Made by a program: the position numbers and the translations under genes. Shown in pieces: positions 35,630 to 45,500 of a DNA stretch of 64,000 nucleotides. The notes under the pieces are model-generated. The model saw only the letters and a list, made by a program, of their open reading frames with translations. It did not search any database and was not told the DNA's origin. Source of the stretch: Lewinella sp038528965 (GTDB lineage: Bacteria > Bacteroidota > Bacteroidia > Chitinophagales > Saprospiraceae); the NCBI GenBank assembly GCA_038528965.1, contig JBCBEC010000014.1:62001-126000 (forward strand). Direction: 5' to 3'. Each line of letters opens with the position of its first letter. Positions within the stretch are counted from its first letter, which is position 1.

Positions 35630-36109
35630 TTACACAAAACGAGCGTGCCAACTATCACGCAAAGGTTTGCGGAAAGCACTATTGAGTTCACCTAGTGTTT
35701 TGACTAAGGGATCGTAGACGATGGTGTCATCGTTGATTTCTCCTTGCTGGTAAAGACGCGCAAATTCCTCTTTGCTTACGGTAAAGACTTGGCCGTCTTT
35801 TTCGTAGCTAAAACGCAGGCGGTCAAACAGGTCGCGTTCGTAATGCGAACCTACTTGCTTAACAAACTGAACAGAACTATCAATGCTGCAGCCGCTGGCC
35901 CCTGCTTGTGTTTCGTCAACGGCCAACACCAGAAAACGATCATTAAGAACAGCGCCACCCGCACGGAGTTGACGACTATGGCTAACCCAACGTTGCGCAA
36001 ATTCTTGTACGTGCTGGCTGATTTCCGGCACTTGTGCGCTTTCAAAAGGCTGCGCCGCTTGATAAATCCATACTCTTGCTTCCGGGGCGAGGGCTTCGAG
36101 ATTACCCAT
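35630..36109 (-). CDS. Conserved Bacteroidota protein of unknown function (often misnamed ABC transporter ATPase)
   Basis: About 159 residues from the ATG at 36109. Conserved blocks are WIYQAAQPFESAQVPEISQHVQEF, FAQRWVSHSRQLRAGGAVL, DRFLVLAVDETQAGASGCSIDSSV and LFDRLRFSYEKDGQVFTVSKEEF. Related proteins in Bacteroidota carry the name 'ABC transporter ATPase', yet no Walker A, signature or Walker B motif is present, so that name is unsupported. The upstream in-frame extension to 36223 overlaps the Fe-S gene and is unlike the family. The conserved DETQAGASGCSIDSSV block with its single Cys is a possible active site. Confidence 0.7.
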   Translation of the reverse strand: MGNLEALAPEARVWIYQAAQPFESAQVPEISQHVQEFAQRWVSHSRQLRAGGAVLNDRFLVLAVDETQAGASGCSIDSSVQFVKQVGSHYERDLFDRLRFSYEKDGQVFTVSKEEFARLYQQGEINDDTIVYDPLVKTLGELNSAFRKPLRDSWHARFV

Positions 36110-36194
36110 GTTTGCTTGGTTTGATGCGTTTAGTTCGAAGAGGACTGAATTTGTAAAGTTCTTCTTGCTTGTGCAAAAGCTAAGCATTGAAACC

Positions 36195-36974
36195 TTATGC
36201 CATACTCTGGACGATAAGCTCACTTAGGTCCAAAACCATCACATCGTCCTGTTTCTCTTTGGCTTTTACACCATCGCTCATCATAGTCAGACAGAAAGGA
36301 CAATTAACGGCAATATACTCAGCTCCTGTCGCCAGTGCTTCCTCCGAACGTTCAATATTGATACGCTTATCACCCGGTTCGTCTTCTTTCCACATCTGCG
36401 CACCACCGGCACCACAGCATAGTCCATTTTGCTTACTACGCTTCAGTTCCACCAATTGGGCGTCCAAAGAAGCAAGTGTTGCGCGCGGTGCTTCGTACAC
36501 GTGGTTGACGCGTCCCAGGTAACAGCTATCGTGGTAGGTGATCCGTTTTCCTTTGAAAGTTCCACCTTCCTTCATCTTAATACGCCCTTCGTCGATCAAT
36601 TGTTGAAGAAGCTGCGTATGATGTACCACATCGTAGTTACCGCCAAGGGCAGGATATTCGTTTTTAAGCGTATTGAAGCAGTGTGGGCAAGCCGTGACAA
36701 TGCGCTTGACATTGTACATCTTGAGCGTCTCGATATTTTGCAAGGCAACCATCTGAAAGAGGAATTCGTTGCCGGCACGACGAGCAGGATCACCAGTGCA
36801 TTGCTCCTCATTGCCCAGGATAGCGAATTCGATTTTAGCCGCATTCAAGATCTCCACAAAGGCTCTAGTTACCTTTTGGGCACGATCATCAAAACTACCT
36901 GCACAACCTACCCAAAACAAGATTTCAGGCTCTTTGCCTTCGGCAGCGTACTGCGCCATCGTTTTTACATTCAT
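36195..36974 (-). CDS. Cysteine-rich CCG-domain oxidoreductase subunit (HdrB/GlpC-like)
   Basis: About 259 residues from MNVKTMAQYAAEGKEPEILFWVG; an ATG 48 bases upstream adds a poor N-terminus. Two CCG-type motifs are visible: TACPHCFNTLKNEYPALGG with HHTQLLQQL and a CxxG-like start (VGCAGSFDDRAQKVTRA), and KQNGLCCGAGGAQMW with VNCPFCLTMMSDG. These bind unusual Fe-S clusters in heterodisulfide reductase subunit B and related enzymes. It follows the membrane Fe-S subunit gene by 63 bases, so the two should form a membrane-linked electron-transfer complex. Electron donor and acceptor are unknown. Confidence 0.88.
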   Translation of the reverse strand: MNVKTMAQYAAEGKEPEILFWVGCAGSFDDRAQKVTRAFVEILNAAKIEFAILGNEEQCTGDPARRAGNEFLFQMVALQNIETLKMYNVKRIVTACPHCFNTLKNEYPALGGNYDVVHHTQLLQQLIDEGRIKMKEGGTFKGKRITYHDSCYLGRVNHVYEAPRATLASLDAQLVELKRSKQNGLCCGAGGAQMWKEDEPGDKRINIERSEEALATGAEYIAVNCPFCLTMMSDGVKAKEKQDDVMVLDLSELIVQSMA

Positions 36975-37037
36975 CTGCTTCTGCGCTTTATTTTCAAGCA
37001 GCTCGGTGCTGCGAGTTTTCAATTAGATAATTTGATC

Positions 37038-38390
37038 TTACTCCGCCTTGGTCCATTGTTCGCGGTCGATCTGCATACTCCAGGCCGCTCCGCTATTTTC
37101 AATAGCATTGAACATCGGTAGCCAATCGCCCGGGCCAGCCGATTCGGTCAGGATTTCGTAGCGACGCATCTTTAAGATCGGCTCTAATGGGTTGATGAGC
37201 ACCGGACAAGCCTCCACGCAAGCGTTACAGGTCGTACAGGCATGAAGTTCTTCTCTAGTGATGTAATCAAAGAGCGACTTTCCATCGTTGAAATTGTCTT
37301 TACTCAATGGCTTGGACGGATCAGCAGCAAACTCCTCGCTACCACCTTGTAACTTTGTGTGCACCTCTTCTGCCCGATCACGGATATCCATCATTACCTT
37401 CCGCGGAGATAATTTCTTGCCCGTACTATTGGCGGGGCAAACTGAGGTACAACGACCACACTCGGTGCAGGTGTATGCGCCAAGCAGGTCAATCCAGGAC
37501 AGCTGGTTGATATCGTTGGCCCCAAATTCGGGTAACTCCTCTTCCATAGACATATCACCACCAGCATCTTCAGTCAATCCCATCATGCTCTTAACCTCGT
37601 TCATGATCTCCGGCATGTTTTCCATCTCTCCGCGTGATTTCTGACGAGCGAAAAATGTATTTGGAAACGCCAAAAGGATATGCAAGTGCTTAGACTTTGG
37701 CAGGTAATTCAAGAAAACCAAAACCATGCCCAGGTGCAACCACCAGCCTGCACGTTCGACCACTACCAGGGCACCATCACTTAAACCACCAAATAGCGCT
37801 GGCCCCAGCCAGGAGCTAACCGCTAGATAACCCGTGGCCGGATAATGGGCCGGATCGCGTTCTTGTAAAACCACGTCGGCACCATTCATACTGAAGATCG
37901 CCACCAGGAGAATGATTTCGAAGATCAGAATAAGATTGGCATCCAAAGTAGGCCAACCCGTCATTTCTGACTTGACAAAACGAGGAATCTTGAGCAGATT
38001 ACGGCGCGCCAAGAAGATAATAGTAGCAATAAACGCTAAGACGGAAAGTATCTCAATGGTATTGATAATTAAGGTGTACAGACCACCAAGTATATCCGCA
38101 AAGAAGCGGTGTACCCCAAAGATTCCGTCAATGAAAATCTCGATCAATTCGATCTGCGTAAACAGAAACGCCACGTAAATAAAGAGGTGGAATATTGCGG
38201 GAAGCCAGCGCTTGAACATTTTCTGCTGACCAAAGGCAACCAACAGGACGTTGCGCCAACGTTCACCCGTATCGCCAACCACTGCTTCGTCCTTGCCGAG
38301 AAGAATGGTTTCTCGAATTTTTGAGAACTGCATCATCGCATACGCCAGCGCTCCACCGGCTACGAGAATAAAAAGGATTTGCTGTACCAT
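37038..38390 (-). CDS. Membrane-bound 4Fe-4S oxidoreductase subunit
   Basis: About 450 residues from the ATG at 38390; the longer frame to 38552 has no membrane leader and is not used. The N-terminal half has about six hydrophobic segments (LFILVAGGALAYAMMQF, IFHLFIYVAFLFTQIELIEIF), resembling the NarI/HdrE-type cytochrome-b-like part. The C-terminal half carries two 4Fe-4S motifs, YTCTECGRCTSVCPANSTGKKLSPR and HACTTCNACVEACPVLINPLEPI. This layout is widespread in Bacteroidota, upstream of a CCG-domain subunit, and is annotated there as an (Fe-S)-binding protein. It probably links quinol or ferredoxin to an unknown acceptor. Confidence 0.88.
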   Translation of the reverse strand: MVQQILFILVAGGALAYAMMQFSKIRETILLGKDEAVVGDTGERWRNVLLVAFGQQKMFKRWLPAIFHLFIYVAFLFTQIELIEIFIDGIFGVHRFFADILGGLYTLIINTIEILSVLAFIATIIFLARRNLLKIPRFVKSEMTGWPTLDANLILIFEIILLVAIFSMNGADVVLQERDPAHYPATGYLAVSSWLGPALFGGLSDGALVVVERAGWWLHLGMVLVFLNYLPKSKHLHILLAFPNTFFARQKSRGEMENMPEIMNEVKSMMGLTEDAGGDMSMEEELPEFGANDINQLSWIDLLGAYTCTECGRCTSVCPANSTGKKLSPRKVMMDIRDRAEEVHTKLQGGSEEFAADPSKPLSKDNFNDGKSLFDYITREELHACTTCNACVEACPVLINPLEPILKMRRYEILTESAGPGDWLPMFNAIENSGAAWSMQIDREQWTKAE

Positions 38391-38520
38391 AAGTTTGCCG
38401 AAATCAATCTTAGATACGCAAAGTAAACAAAAGAATCCCTTCAAACCCCATTCTGCTAGCGAAAATTCGCTGATCTGGAAAAAATCTAAATAAGCCCTCT
38501 TCGGAGCAGTACGAAAACCA

Positions 38521-38528
38521 TAACTTTG
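38521..38528 (+). promoter_or_regulatory. -7 box before the phosphoribosyltransferase gene
   Basis: TAACTTTG matches TAnnTTTG and lies 28 bases before the ATG at 38557. A near-TTG (TTC) is 18 bases upstream. Confidence 0.5.
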
Positions 38529-38556
38529 AGGCTTAGCGTAGATAACCCACAACTCA

Positions 38557-39051
38557 ATGGAGATACTAAATCACCGGCAAATTCAACAAAAGGTAAAGCG
38601 CCTGGCAATCGAAATTCTGGAACGCAATACGGAGGAGAATGAACTCATTGTAGCCGGAATTAACCGCAATGGCATGCGATTCGCCAGCCTACTGGTTAAG
38701 GAATTACAGCAAATCTCCGATGCCCCTATTCAGCTCACCAACATCAAGCTAAACCCCGCTAATCCAGTGGCGGATCCTATCTCTATCGACCTACCCGCTG
38801 CGGAGATGAATGACAAGCCCATTCTAGTTGTGGACGATGTCGCTAATACAGGGCGAACTCTTTTCTACGCGTGCAAACCGCTTTTAGACATCCTACCGAA
38901 AAAATTGGAGACGGCGGTACTGGTAGATCGGACCCACAAATCCTTTCCCATCAAGGTAGATTACCACGGTGTTTCTCTAGCCACTACCCTGCGTGAAAAC
39001 ATTGTGGTAATGCTTCATGAAGACCAGGAACATAGTGCCAGATTGAAGTAG
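38557..39051 (+). CDS. PyrR/Hpt-like phosphoribosyltransferase
   Basis: 164-residue type I phosphoribosyltransferase. The PRPP-binding motif is PILVVDDVANTGRTLFYA (residues about 88-105). The N-terminal helices and AGINRNGMRFASLLVKEL form the small-molecule side, and TAVLVDRTHKSFPIKVDYHGVSLA is the C-terminal part. The arrangement matches PyrR-like proteins, which sense uridine nucleotides or have weak uracil phosphoribosyltransferase activity. RNA-binding residues cannot be judged by eye, and no pyr operon is nearby, so the name PyrR is not assigned. Confidence 0.8.
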   Translation: MEILNHRQIQQKVKRLAIEILERNTEENELIVAGINRNGMRFASLLVKELQQISDAPIQLTNIKLNPANPVADPISIDLPAAEMNDKPILVVDDVANTGRTLFYACKPLLDILPKKLETAVLVDRTHKSFPIKVDYHGVSLATTLRENIVVMLHEDQEHSARLK

Positions 39052-39075
39052 CCCCTGCCTTCCTAACTTGGTGAA

Positions 39076-39885
39076 TTAGCTAATTTTTGCAGGAGTGTGT
39101 TCGTGCGCGTTGAGCTGTTCGATTAATGCTGGAATTCGGGCCTTCATCTGCTGATAACCCAGCTCGTAGATTTTCTCATATTTATTGAACTGAAAAATTG
39201 TGTAGGTCACAATTTCATCTGGTTCCAGCAAGAAATCGCAGAGTGCCGTTTGCGGTTGGGTATTGGCCCAGACCGAAAGATCAAAACAGCGATAAGCAAT
39301 ACCCACCACCCCACTTAGGGTCTTTTTGGGCACTTCTACCGGTGGAGTGAGATTTACTCCAATGACAAAGTCGGAGTGATCGCGAAGTGGAGCAACTGGC
39401 AAGTTGCACAGCAACCCTCCGTCTACGTATAGCTGATCATCCAACTCTACGGGCTGAAACACCAAAGGGATGCTACAAGATGCCATCACCACATCGTAGA
39501 GCGGCCCTTTATTTCTCAATTCTAGCGAACCCGTATTCAGATTCGTGATAGCCACCCAGAGCGGGTGTTTAAGATCGCCGAAATCGTCGGTTTGAATCAC
39601 CGCTTCGAGTCTTTCCCGCAAATAAGTCAGCTTACTTAATCCACCACTCGGAATACCCAACTTGACGAAGCGCAAGAAGTTGCTTTCCTTGATGAATTGT
39701 TGCATTTCGGGAGGCGTAAACCCTGCTGCATAAAGCGCAGCAACGACAGAGCCCGCACTAGCTCCCGCCACGGCGTCGGGCTCAATACCTGCCTCTAAAA
39801 GCGCCTGCAATGCACCGACATGTGCAAAACCACGAGCCCCGCCGCCCGACAAACTCAATCCTATCCGAACTCGATTCTTGTACAT
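39076..39885 (-). CDS. Patatin-like phospholipase / serine hydrolase
   Basis: 269-residue patatin-domain hydrolase. The oxyanion loop is LSLSGGGARGFAHVGALQAL, the nucleophile elbow is AVAGASAGSVVAALYAAGF (Ser in GASAG), and the catalytic Asp lies in LYVDGGLLCNLPVAPLRD. No signal peptide is visible; similar bacterial RssA/YlbK-type enzymes are cytoplasmic or weakly membrane bound. The dyad is intact, so lipid acyl-hydrolase activity is expected. It lies downstream of the T9SS cargo gene on the same strand with a hairpin between them, so co-transcription is uncertain. Confidence 0.88.
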   Translation of the reverse strand: MYKNRVRIGLSLSGGGARGFAHVGALQALLEAGIEPDAVAGASAGSVVAALYAAGFTPPEMQQFIKESNFLRFVKLGIPSGGLSKLTYLRERLEAVIQTDDFGDLKHPLWVAITNLNTGSLELRNKGPLYDVVMASCSIPLVFQPVELDDQLYVDGGLLCNLPVAPLRDHSDFVIGVNLTPPVEVPKKTLSGVVGIAYRCFDLSVWANTQPQTALCDFLLEPDEIVTYTIFQFNKYEKIYELGYQQMKARIPALIEQLNAHEHTPAKIS

Positions 39886-39910
39886 AACTACTCTCCTCTA
39901 AAGATAAGCA

Positions 39911-39940
39911 TTGGGCCACCCCAACCAGGAGATGGCCCAA
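39911..39940 (-). terminator. Hairpin between the T9SS cargo and patatin genes
   Basis: Perfect 8-bp inverted repeat (TTGGGCCA at 39911-39918, TGGCCCAA at 39933-39940) 23 bases after the stop of the cargo gene. No T-run follows, so it may attenuate rather than fully stop transcription. Confidence 0.4.
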
Positions 39941-39962
39941 CGCGCTTTATGGTGTCTTACAC

Positions 39963-42251
39963 CTACTGCTTAATGATAGAACGCTGCACACGTTCACCAT
40001 CAGCGATGATTTCTAAACGGTACATACCTTGCGGCAATTCACTAATGTCCACAAGGTGATTAGTGCCAGCCACTTGCCACGTTCTTACGGTTTGACCTAG
40101 ATAATTACGCAAGGTCAGTATTTCAGTATCAACGGGTACCTCTACTTTCAGTTGTCCGGAAGTCGGGTTAGGATAAATGCTTAATCCTGCGACCCATTCT
40201 GGCTCCACTACGGAAGAGATAATTTCGATGTCGGTCTGATAACGAGGTAACAATTGGTAACCATCGTCAAAAGGCTCACTGGTGTCAAACTGACCGCCAA
40301 TACCTGAGATGCGTAGTACGTTCGCACCTAAATTGGTAATGAAATCTTCCGTGATGTCAGTATCAAAATCGACACGCATTAGGTAAGTGTTGGTACCATC
40401 CGTTACCGTGACATTTAGACCACCGCCTGCTGTTACCGCCTCAGTAATGGTAACACCTTCAATTTGCACCAACTGAGACTCTGTATTTTCGTCCAGAACA
40501 GTTACCGGAGCAGGATCGATGATTGGATTACCAGAGCTATTTTGGATAATGGTATCCATTCGGAGCTGGATCAATCCGTTGAACTGGGTCACCACACCTT
40601 GCAAGCTTACTTCATCACCTTCTGTCACCGTATAGCCAAATCCATTGTCATCACTGAAAGTGGCAATACCATCTCCGGCAGCATCAATAATGGTAAATTG
40701 AGAACCACCTGGGCGCAAGTTGACACCATATACAATACCAGTCAACTCTGCCCGAGTGCCCAGAGAATCGGCAACACCGAATTCATTGATCATGGTCACC
40801 TCTGCGATGGTGTAAGGGGTGTAACCTTGTGGTTCAGGAGGTGTACAATCATTAGCCGCACCGGGGCTACCCAAAATTTCAGAAGCGCTAATAAAAATAC
40901 CGGTAGGTTGAACACCCGCAATCCAGCTAGCTGGATCAGCATTATCCGAACTTGGATCACAAAGCACCAAGGCGGGGCCACCCCCATCTGCTTCTTCTGG
41001 CCAATCCCCTTGGTCATCATAGGTCACAGCGTCTACTACATTGCCCAGCGCATCGCGCAATTCAATAGTTTCACCGCCATTGCTTAAGGCGCCACTATCC
41101 CACTGGAGCGCGGCTACACCGTAAGTAGCTTCCGCAATCACACTATCGACCGCAATTACGAGGTAATCTCCGGGTTGCAAAGTGACTCCCTGGATCGTAT
41201 CCACGATACCCATGCTGAAGTAGTAGCCATCAAGATCCACAGCCACATTGTCATTATTGAATAACTCCAGATACTCATAATCACTATCCGTGCCGGGAGG
41301 ACTGTACATAATCTCGTTAATAACGATATCAGCAATCATCGCATCATTATCGGTAATGAGCACTTCAGTGGAACCACCTACACCATTAATAAAGACGCCA
41401 GACGATGGATTTGTGAGATCAAGTACTAAAGATTCAATCGCCTCAATTTCCGAGTCATCCACTACCGTGAAGCTTAGGTCCATGGTATCTACCATATCTC
41501 CGGTGCTAAAGTTCAGCGTAGTAGAGGCCATGATCATAACATCCGCACCAATAGTAGCTGTGGAAGCCATCATGTTTGGCTCTACATCGATGCTTAGAGT
41601 ATTGGATGCTGCATTACTTATTTCCACACTGATAGTTACGGTACCCACATCTTCGGCTACTTCAAAACTGCTAGACAAGAAGCGTACTTCGGCTCCGCTA
41701 CCACAACTAGAAGAAGCGTTAGGGTTAGCAAAAATCTCTACACCTCCAGATATCACTCCTGTCCCAGTCACCGCATCGTCCCAGTTGGCTGGGTCCGTGT
41801 TATCGGCGTTGAAATCACAGAGTACTAAGCTCGCACCGGCGCCATCAGCAGCGGGGGGCCAACCGTTACTGTCGTCGTAGTCTACTTCGTCAACCACATT
41901 TCCCATGTCGTCAGAAAGTTGGACCAATTCGCCGCCATTACTTAAGCTTCCGCTGGTAATTTGGAAGGCGGCAATGCCAAATGCTTGTTCGAAGGCCACA
42001 CTGTCAACGGCAAACAGGACGTACTCTCCGGCACCAAGGTTAAAGCCAGAAGTAAAGGTGTACTCAATGCCTTCGGTAAAGCTGTAGCCCAGTAAATTTA
42101 CTGCACTGGAACCGTTGTTATACACTTCCACAAACTCGTACACATCTTGTCCAATCTCAGGCGGATTGTACATGATCTCGGTGATAACCAGTTGAGCGTA
42201 AGAAAATGTAGTGAAAGCCACTACTAAAAGAAAGGAGGTAAAAAACCGCAT
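39963..42251 (-). CDS. Secreted multidomain protein with lamin-tail and Calx-beta domains and a T9SS sorting tail
   Basis: 762 residues with a signal peptide (MRFFTSFLLVVAFTTFSYAQ). Two lamin-tail (LTD) domains begin VITEIMYNPPEIGQDVYEFVEVYNNG (about 22) and IVINEIMYSPPGTDSDYEYLELFNND (about 310). Between them is a Calx-beta-like segment (about 190-300, VRFLSSSFEVAEDVGTVTISVEI). An OB-fold-like region (about 475-675) contains GTRAELTGIVYGVNLRPGGSQFTI. The C-terminus (about 685-762) is a type IX secretion sorting domain with LSIYPNPTSGQLKVEVP and LPQGMYRLEI. The protein should be exported to the surface by the Por system. No nuclease or protease motif is seen. Confidence 0.85.
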   Translation of the reverse strand: MRFFTSFLLVVAFTTFSYAQLVITEIMYNPPEIGQDVYEFVEVYNNGSSAVNLLGYSFTEGIEYTFTSGFNLGAGEYVLFAVDSVAFEQAFGIAAFQITSGSLSNGGELVQLSDDMGNVVDEVDYDDSNGWPPAADGAGASLVLCDFNADNTDPANWDDAVTGTGVISGGVEIFANPNASSSCGSGAEVRFLSSSFEVAEDVGTVTISVEISNAASNTLSIDVEPNMMASTATIGADVMIMASTTLNFSTGDMVDTMDLSFTVVDDSEIEAIESLVLDLTNPSSGVFINGVGGSTEVLITDNDAMIADIVINEIMYSPPGTDSDYEYLELFNNDNVAVDLDGYYFSMGIVDTIQGVTLQPGDYLVIAVDSVIAEATYGVAALQWDSGALSNGGETIELRDALGNVVDAVTYDDQGDWPEEADGGGPALVLCDPSSDNADPASWIAGVQPTGIFISASEILGSPGAANDCTPPEPQGYTPYTIAEVTMINEFGVADSLGTRAELTGIVYGVNLRPGGSQFTIIDAAGDGIATFSDDNGFGYTVTEGDEVSLQGVVTQFNGLIQLRMDTIIQNSSGNPIIDPAPVTVLDENTESQLVQIEGVTITEAVTAGGGLNVTVTDGTNTYLMRVDFDTDITEDFITNLGANVLRISGIGGQFDTSEPFDDGYQLLPRYQTDIEIISSVVEPEWVAGLSIYPNPTSGQLKVEVPVDTEILTLRNYLGQTVRTWQVAGTNHLVDISELPQGMYRLEIIADGERVQRSIIKQ

Positions 42252-42598
42252 GTATTTTGGTTTTGGGTGAACAAAATGATTTTAGATAGGTCTTATGCGT
42301 TGTCTTTTTCGCTGATGGAAAGAAGAGCAGCAACAGCCCCCAAATTACAGAAAAAATCAGCGTATCACCCTGTCATAAATCATCAATCTCCGACTGCCAT
42401 ATTTTTAGTATTGTCAACAATATGTACACAGTGGATTATATGGCAAGCATTCAACCTTTACCAAACATAATTTTCATAATGGATTGAGTACAAAGCAGTT
42501 CTGAAAAGTTAACACAAAGTTAACATTAAGTACATAACGACTATTTTTGGGCATTGTAATTTTGCCGTCACATACTTCATTTAAACTTTACACTTACT
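42252..42598. other. 347-bp gap with divergent promoter elements
   Basis: No gene is seen. It holds a minus-strand -7 box (TATGTTTG, 42479-42472) about 220 bases before the T9SS cargo gene, which would imply a long leader, and two plus-strand -7 boxes before the receptor gene. The sequence is AT-rich and contains GTTAACAC/GTTAACAT repeats near 42510-42525. Confidence 0.4.
42542..42564 (+). promoter_or_regulatory. Tandem -7 boxes before the first TonB-dependent receptor
   Basis: TATTTTTG (42542-42549) and TAATTTTG (42557-42564) both match TAnnTTTG, 35 to 50 bases before the ATG at 42599. No clear -33 TTG is present for either. Confidence 0.45.
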
Positions 42599-45500
42599 AT
42601 GAAGAAGTTCTTTACGATTTGCGCAATGTTGCTTACGGTGTCGTTCGCATTCGGACAAGGGTCAACAACCTCATCCATGACGGGTAAGGTAACTGACGGC
42701 TCCGAGCAGTTGATCGGCGCTAACGTTTTTGCCGTTCACGTACCATCTGGTACAACTTACGGCGCAGCTACGGATTTGGAGGGTAACTTCCGTATTCCAG
42801 GTATGCGTGTTGGTGGTCCATATAAGATCACTATCTCTTACACTGGTTTTGAAGATGCTTCCTACGAAGGCATCTACTTATCACTAGGTCAACCTTACCG
42901 GCTGGATGCCCAAATCCAGGAAACGGCCGTTGAGCTTGGTACCGTAGTAGTTGCTGCTCAGGCGGGTCCTGCTGGTGGTAACATTGGTGCATCTACAATC
43001 ATCAAGGCTGATGACATTAATCGGATGCCAACCCTGAGCCGGGACTTAGGTGATTTCACTCGTCTTACTCCTCAGTCGAAGGCTTCTTTCGGTGGCGGTA
43101 CTAGTATCGCAGGTGTAAACAACCGTTATAATGCGATCTATATTGATGGTGCAGTTAATAACGACGTATTCGGTCTTGCGGCCAACGGCACGAATGGTGG
43201 CCAAACAGGTATTGCACCTATTTCTATCGATGCGATTGATCAGATTCAGGTAGTTGTATCTCCTTATGACGTGACCCTTGGTGGTTTCGCTGGTGGTGGT
43301 ATTAGTGCAGTGACTAAGTCTGGTACTAACAATCTAGAAGGTTCTGCTTACTACTTCAATCAGAACGAGAGCCTAGCTGGTTCTACCAACTCTTTATTAA
43401 CCGAGCGCACTGGTGCGGAAGCAGAGAAACTAGATGAGTTCTCTCAAAACTTGTACGGTTTGTCTTTGGGTGGTCCAATCGTAAAAGACAAGGTCTTTTT
43501 CTTCTTCAACGGTGAAATTCAGCGTGACGAAACTCCAGTACCATTTGATTTCGGCACTTACTTAGGAGATGCCAGCGAAGCTGACCTGAACAACTTACGC
43601 AACGAATTGATTTCTCGCTTTGGTTATGACCCAGGCCAGTTCGGCAGCAAGGCAGATCAATTAGATGGTACTCGTCTGTTTGGTAAGTTGGACTTCAACT
43701 TAAGCGACGCTACCAAGCTGACCGTACGCCATCAGTACACCAAAGCGGAGCAGTTAAATGTAAACGGTTCTGGCCAGCGCACTATCAACTTCGAAAACAA
43801 CGGTGTATTCTTCCCGAGTGTGACTAACTCGTTTGCAACAGAATTGAATACGATGTTCGGTTCAAAGGCATCTAACAATCTGGTTATTGGTATCACTACT
43901 GTACGTGACGACCGTGACCCAATTGGTGGTGACTTCCCATTTCTAACCATCTTTGATGGCAACGATGGTACACTACGTATTGGTTCTGAGCAGTTCTCTA
44001 CTGCTAACATCCTGGATCAGGATGTTATCACATTGACCAACAACTACAAAATCTTTAAAGGCAAGCACACCTTCACTATTGGTACGCACAACGAATACAG
44101 TAGCTTCCGCAACTTGTTTATCCGCCAAAACTTCGGGGTATACGAGTTTAGCTCTATTGATGCTTTCCTTGCGGGCGAAAATGCTGATGAATTCTTCCGT
44201 TCTTACTCCCTAGTGGATGATGTAACCGGTGATGAGTCTGCCGCTGCCGCTAACTTCAATGCACTACAGCTTGGTTTCTACGCACAAGACGAATGGTTAG
44301 TGAACGATAAATTCACTTTGACTTACGGTCTTCGTTTGGATATCCCAGTATTATTGGACGATCCCGTAATCGCTGACAATTTCAACACAGAGACCATTAA
44401 CACAATTGGTGCTGAATACGATCTAGAGGGTGCACAAGGTGGTGCCATGCCAGAAGGTCAGTTGATGTTATCTCCACGCGTTGGCTTTGAATACAAAGCA
44501 GCTGACGCTACTAAGATTCGTGGTGGTCTAGGCATCTTCACTAGTCGTATTCCTTTCGTGTGGCCGGGCGGTGCGTTCACCAATAACGGTCTTACAGTAG
44601 GTGGTGTATTCTTAGAGGATCAGCCATTCGAAGCCGATATCCAGAAGCAGCCAATCAATCCTAACTTCACTGTACCAAGTGGTCAGGTTGACTTGTTCGC
44701 TCAGGACTTCCGTTACCCACAAGTATTCCGTGCTTCTGCTGCCATTGACCATACTCTACCTGGTGGCATTCAGGCGACATTGGAAGGTATCTATACCAAG
44801 ACCTTAAACAATGTAATCTATACCAACGTCAACTCTGATCCAACTGTAGACTTCAACTGGACGGGTGGACCTGACAATCGTCCGGTATTTACGCGTAACG
44901 ACCTTGATCCTGCCTACACTGCAGTCTATCTAGCGTCCAATACCAGTGAAGGTGATACCTACAATGTAACGGCATCTTTGAACAAAGATTTCGACTGGGG
45001 CCTAAATGCTTTCTTAGCATACACTTACGGTGATGCGAACTCACTAATTGAAGGTACCTCTTCCCAGAACTCCTCTCAGTGGCGTGGTGGTTTCAGTGTA
45101 AATGGTCGTAATGATCCAGCTTTCGGTCGTTCTGACTTCTCTATCGGCTCCCGTATAGTTGCTGCTGTTGGTTACGATAATGACTGGGGTACTGATGGTT
45201 TATTGAATACTTCTATCTCTATCTTCTACAATGGCCAGTCTGGCGATCCTTACTCTTACGTTTATAATGGTGGTTCTGCTCGTAATATCAACAACGAGAC
45301 AGGTTCTACTAGCCGTAACCGTTCTTTGATCTGGATTCCGGCTGACCAAAGTGAAATCAACTTGATCGATGATGGTGATTTGACAGCTGCTGAGCAGTGG
45401 GAAGCATTGAATAATTTCATCGAGCAGGATGACTACTTAAGCGAAAACAGAGGTAGCTACGCGGAAAAGAATGGTGCTCGTGCTCCATTTGTTAGCCAGT

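Noticed and set aside
36429..37121. 230-residue frame antisense to the CCG-domain oxidoreductase
   Set aside because: Fully antisense to a gene with clear motifs; its own sequence has no recognisable domain.
38391..38552. 54-residue extension of the membrane Fe-S protein
   Set aside because: The added segment has no membrane-protein features and leaves no room for the divergent phosphoribosyltransferase promoter; the inner ATG starts directly at the first helix.
40464..41087. 207-residue frame antisense to the T9SS cargo gene
   Set aside because: Shadow of a supported gene; no start signals or domain.
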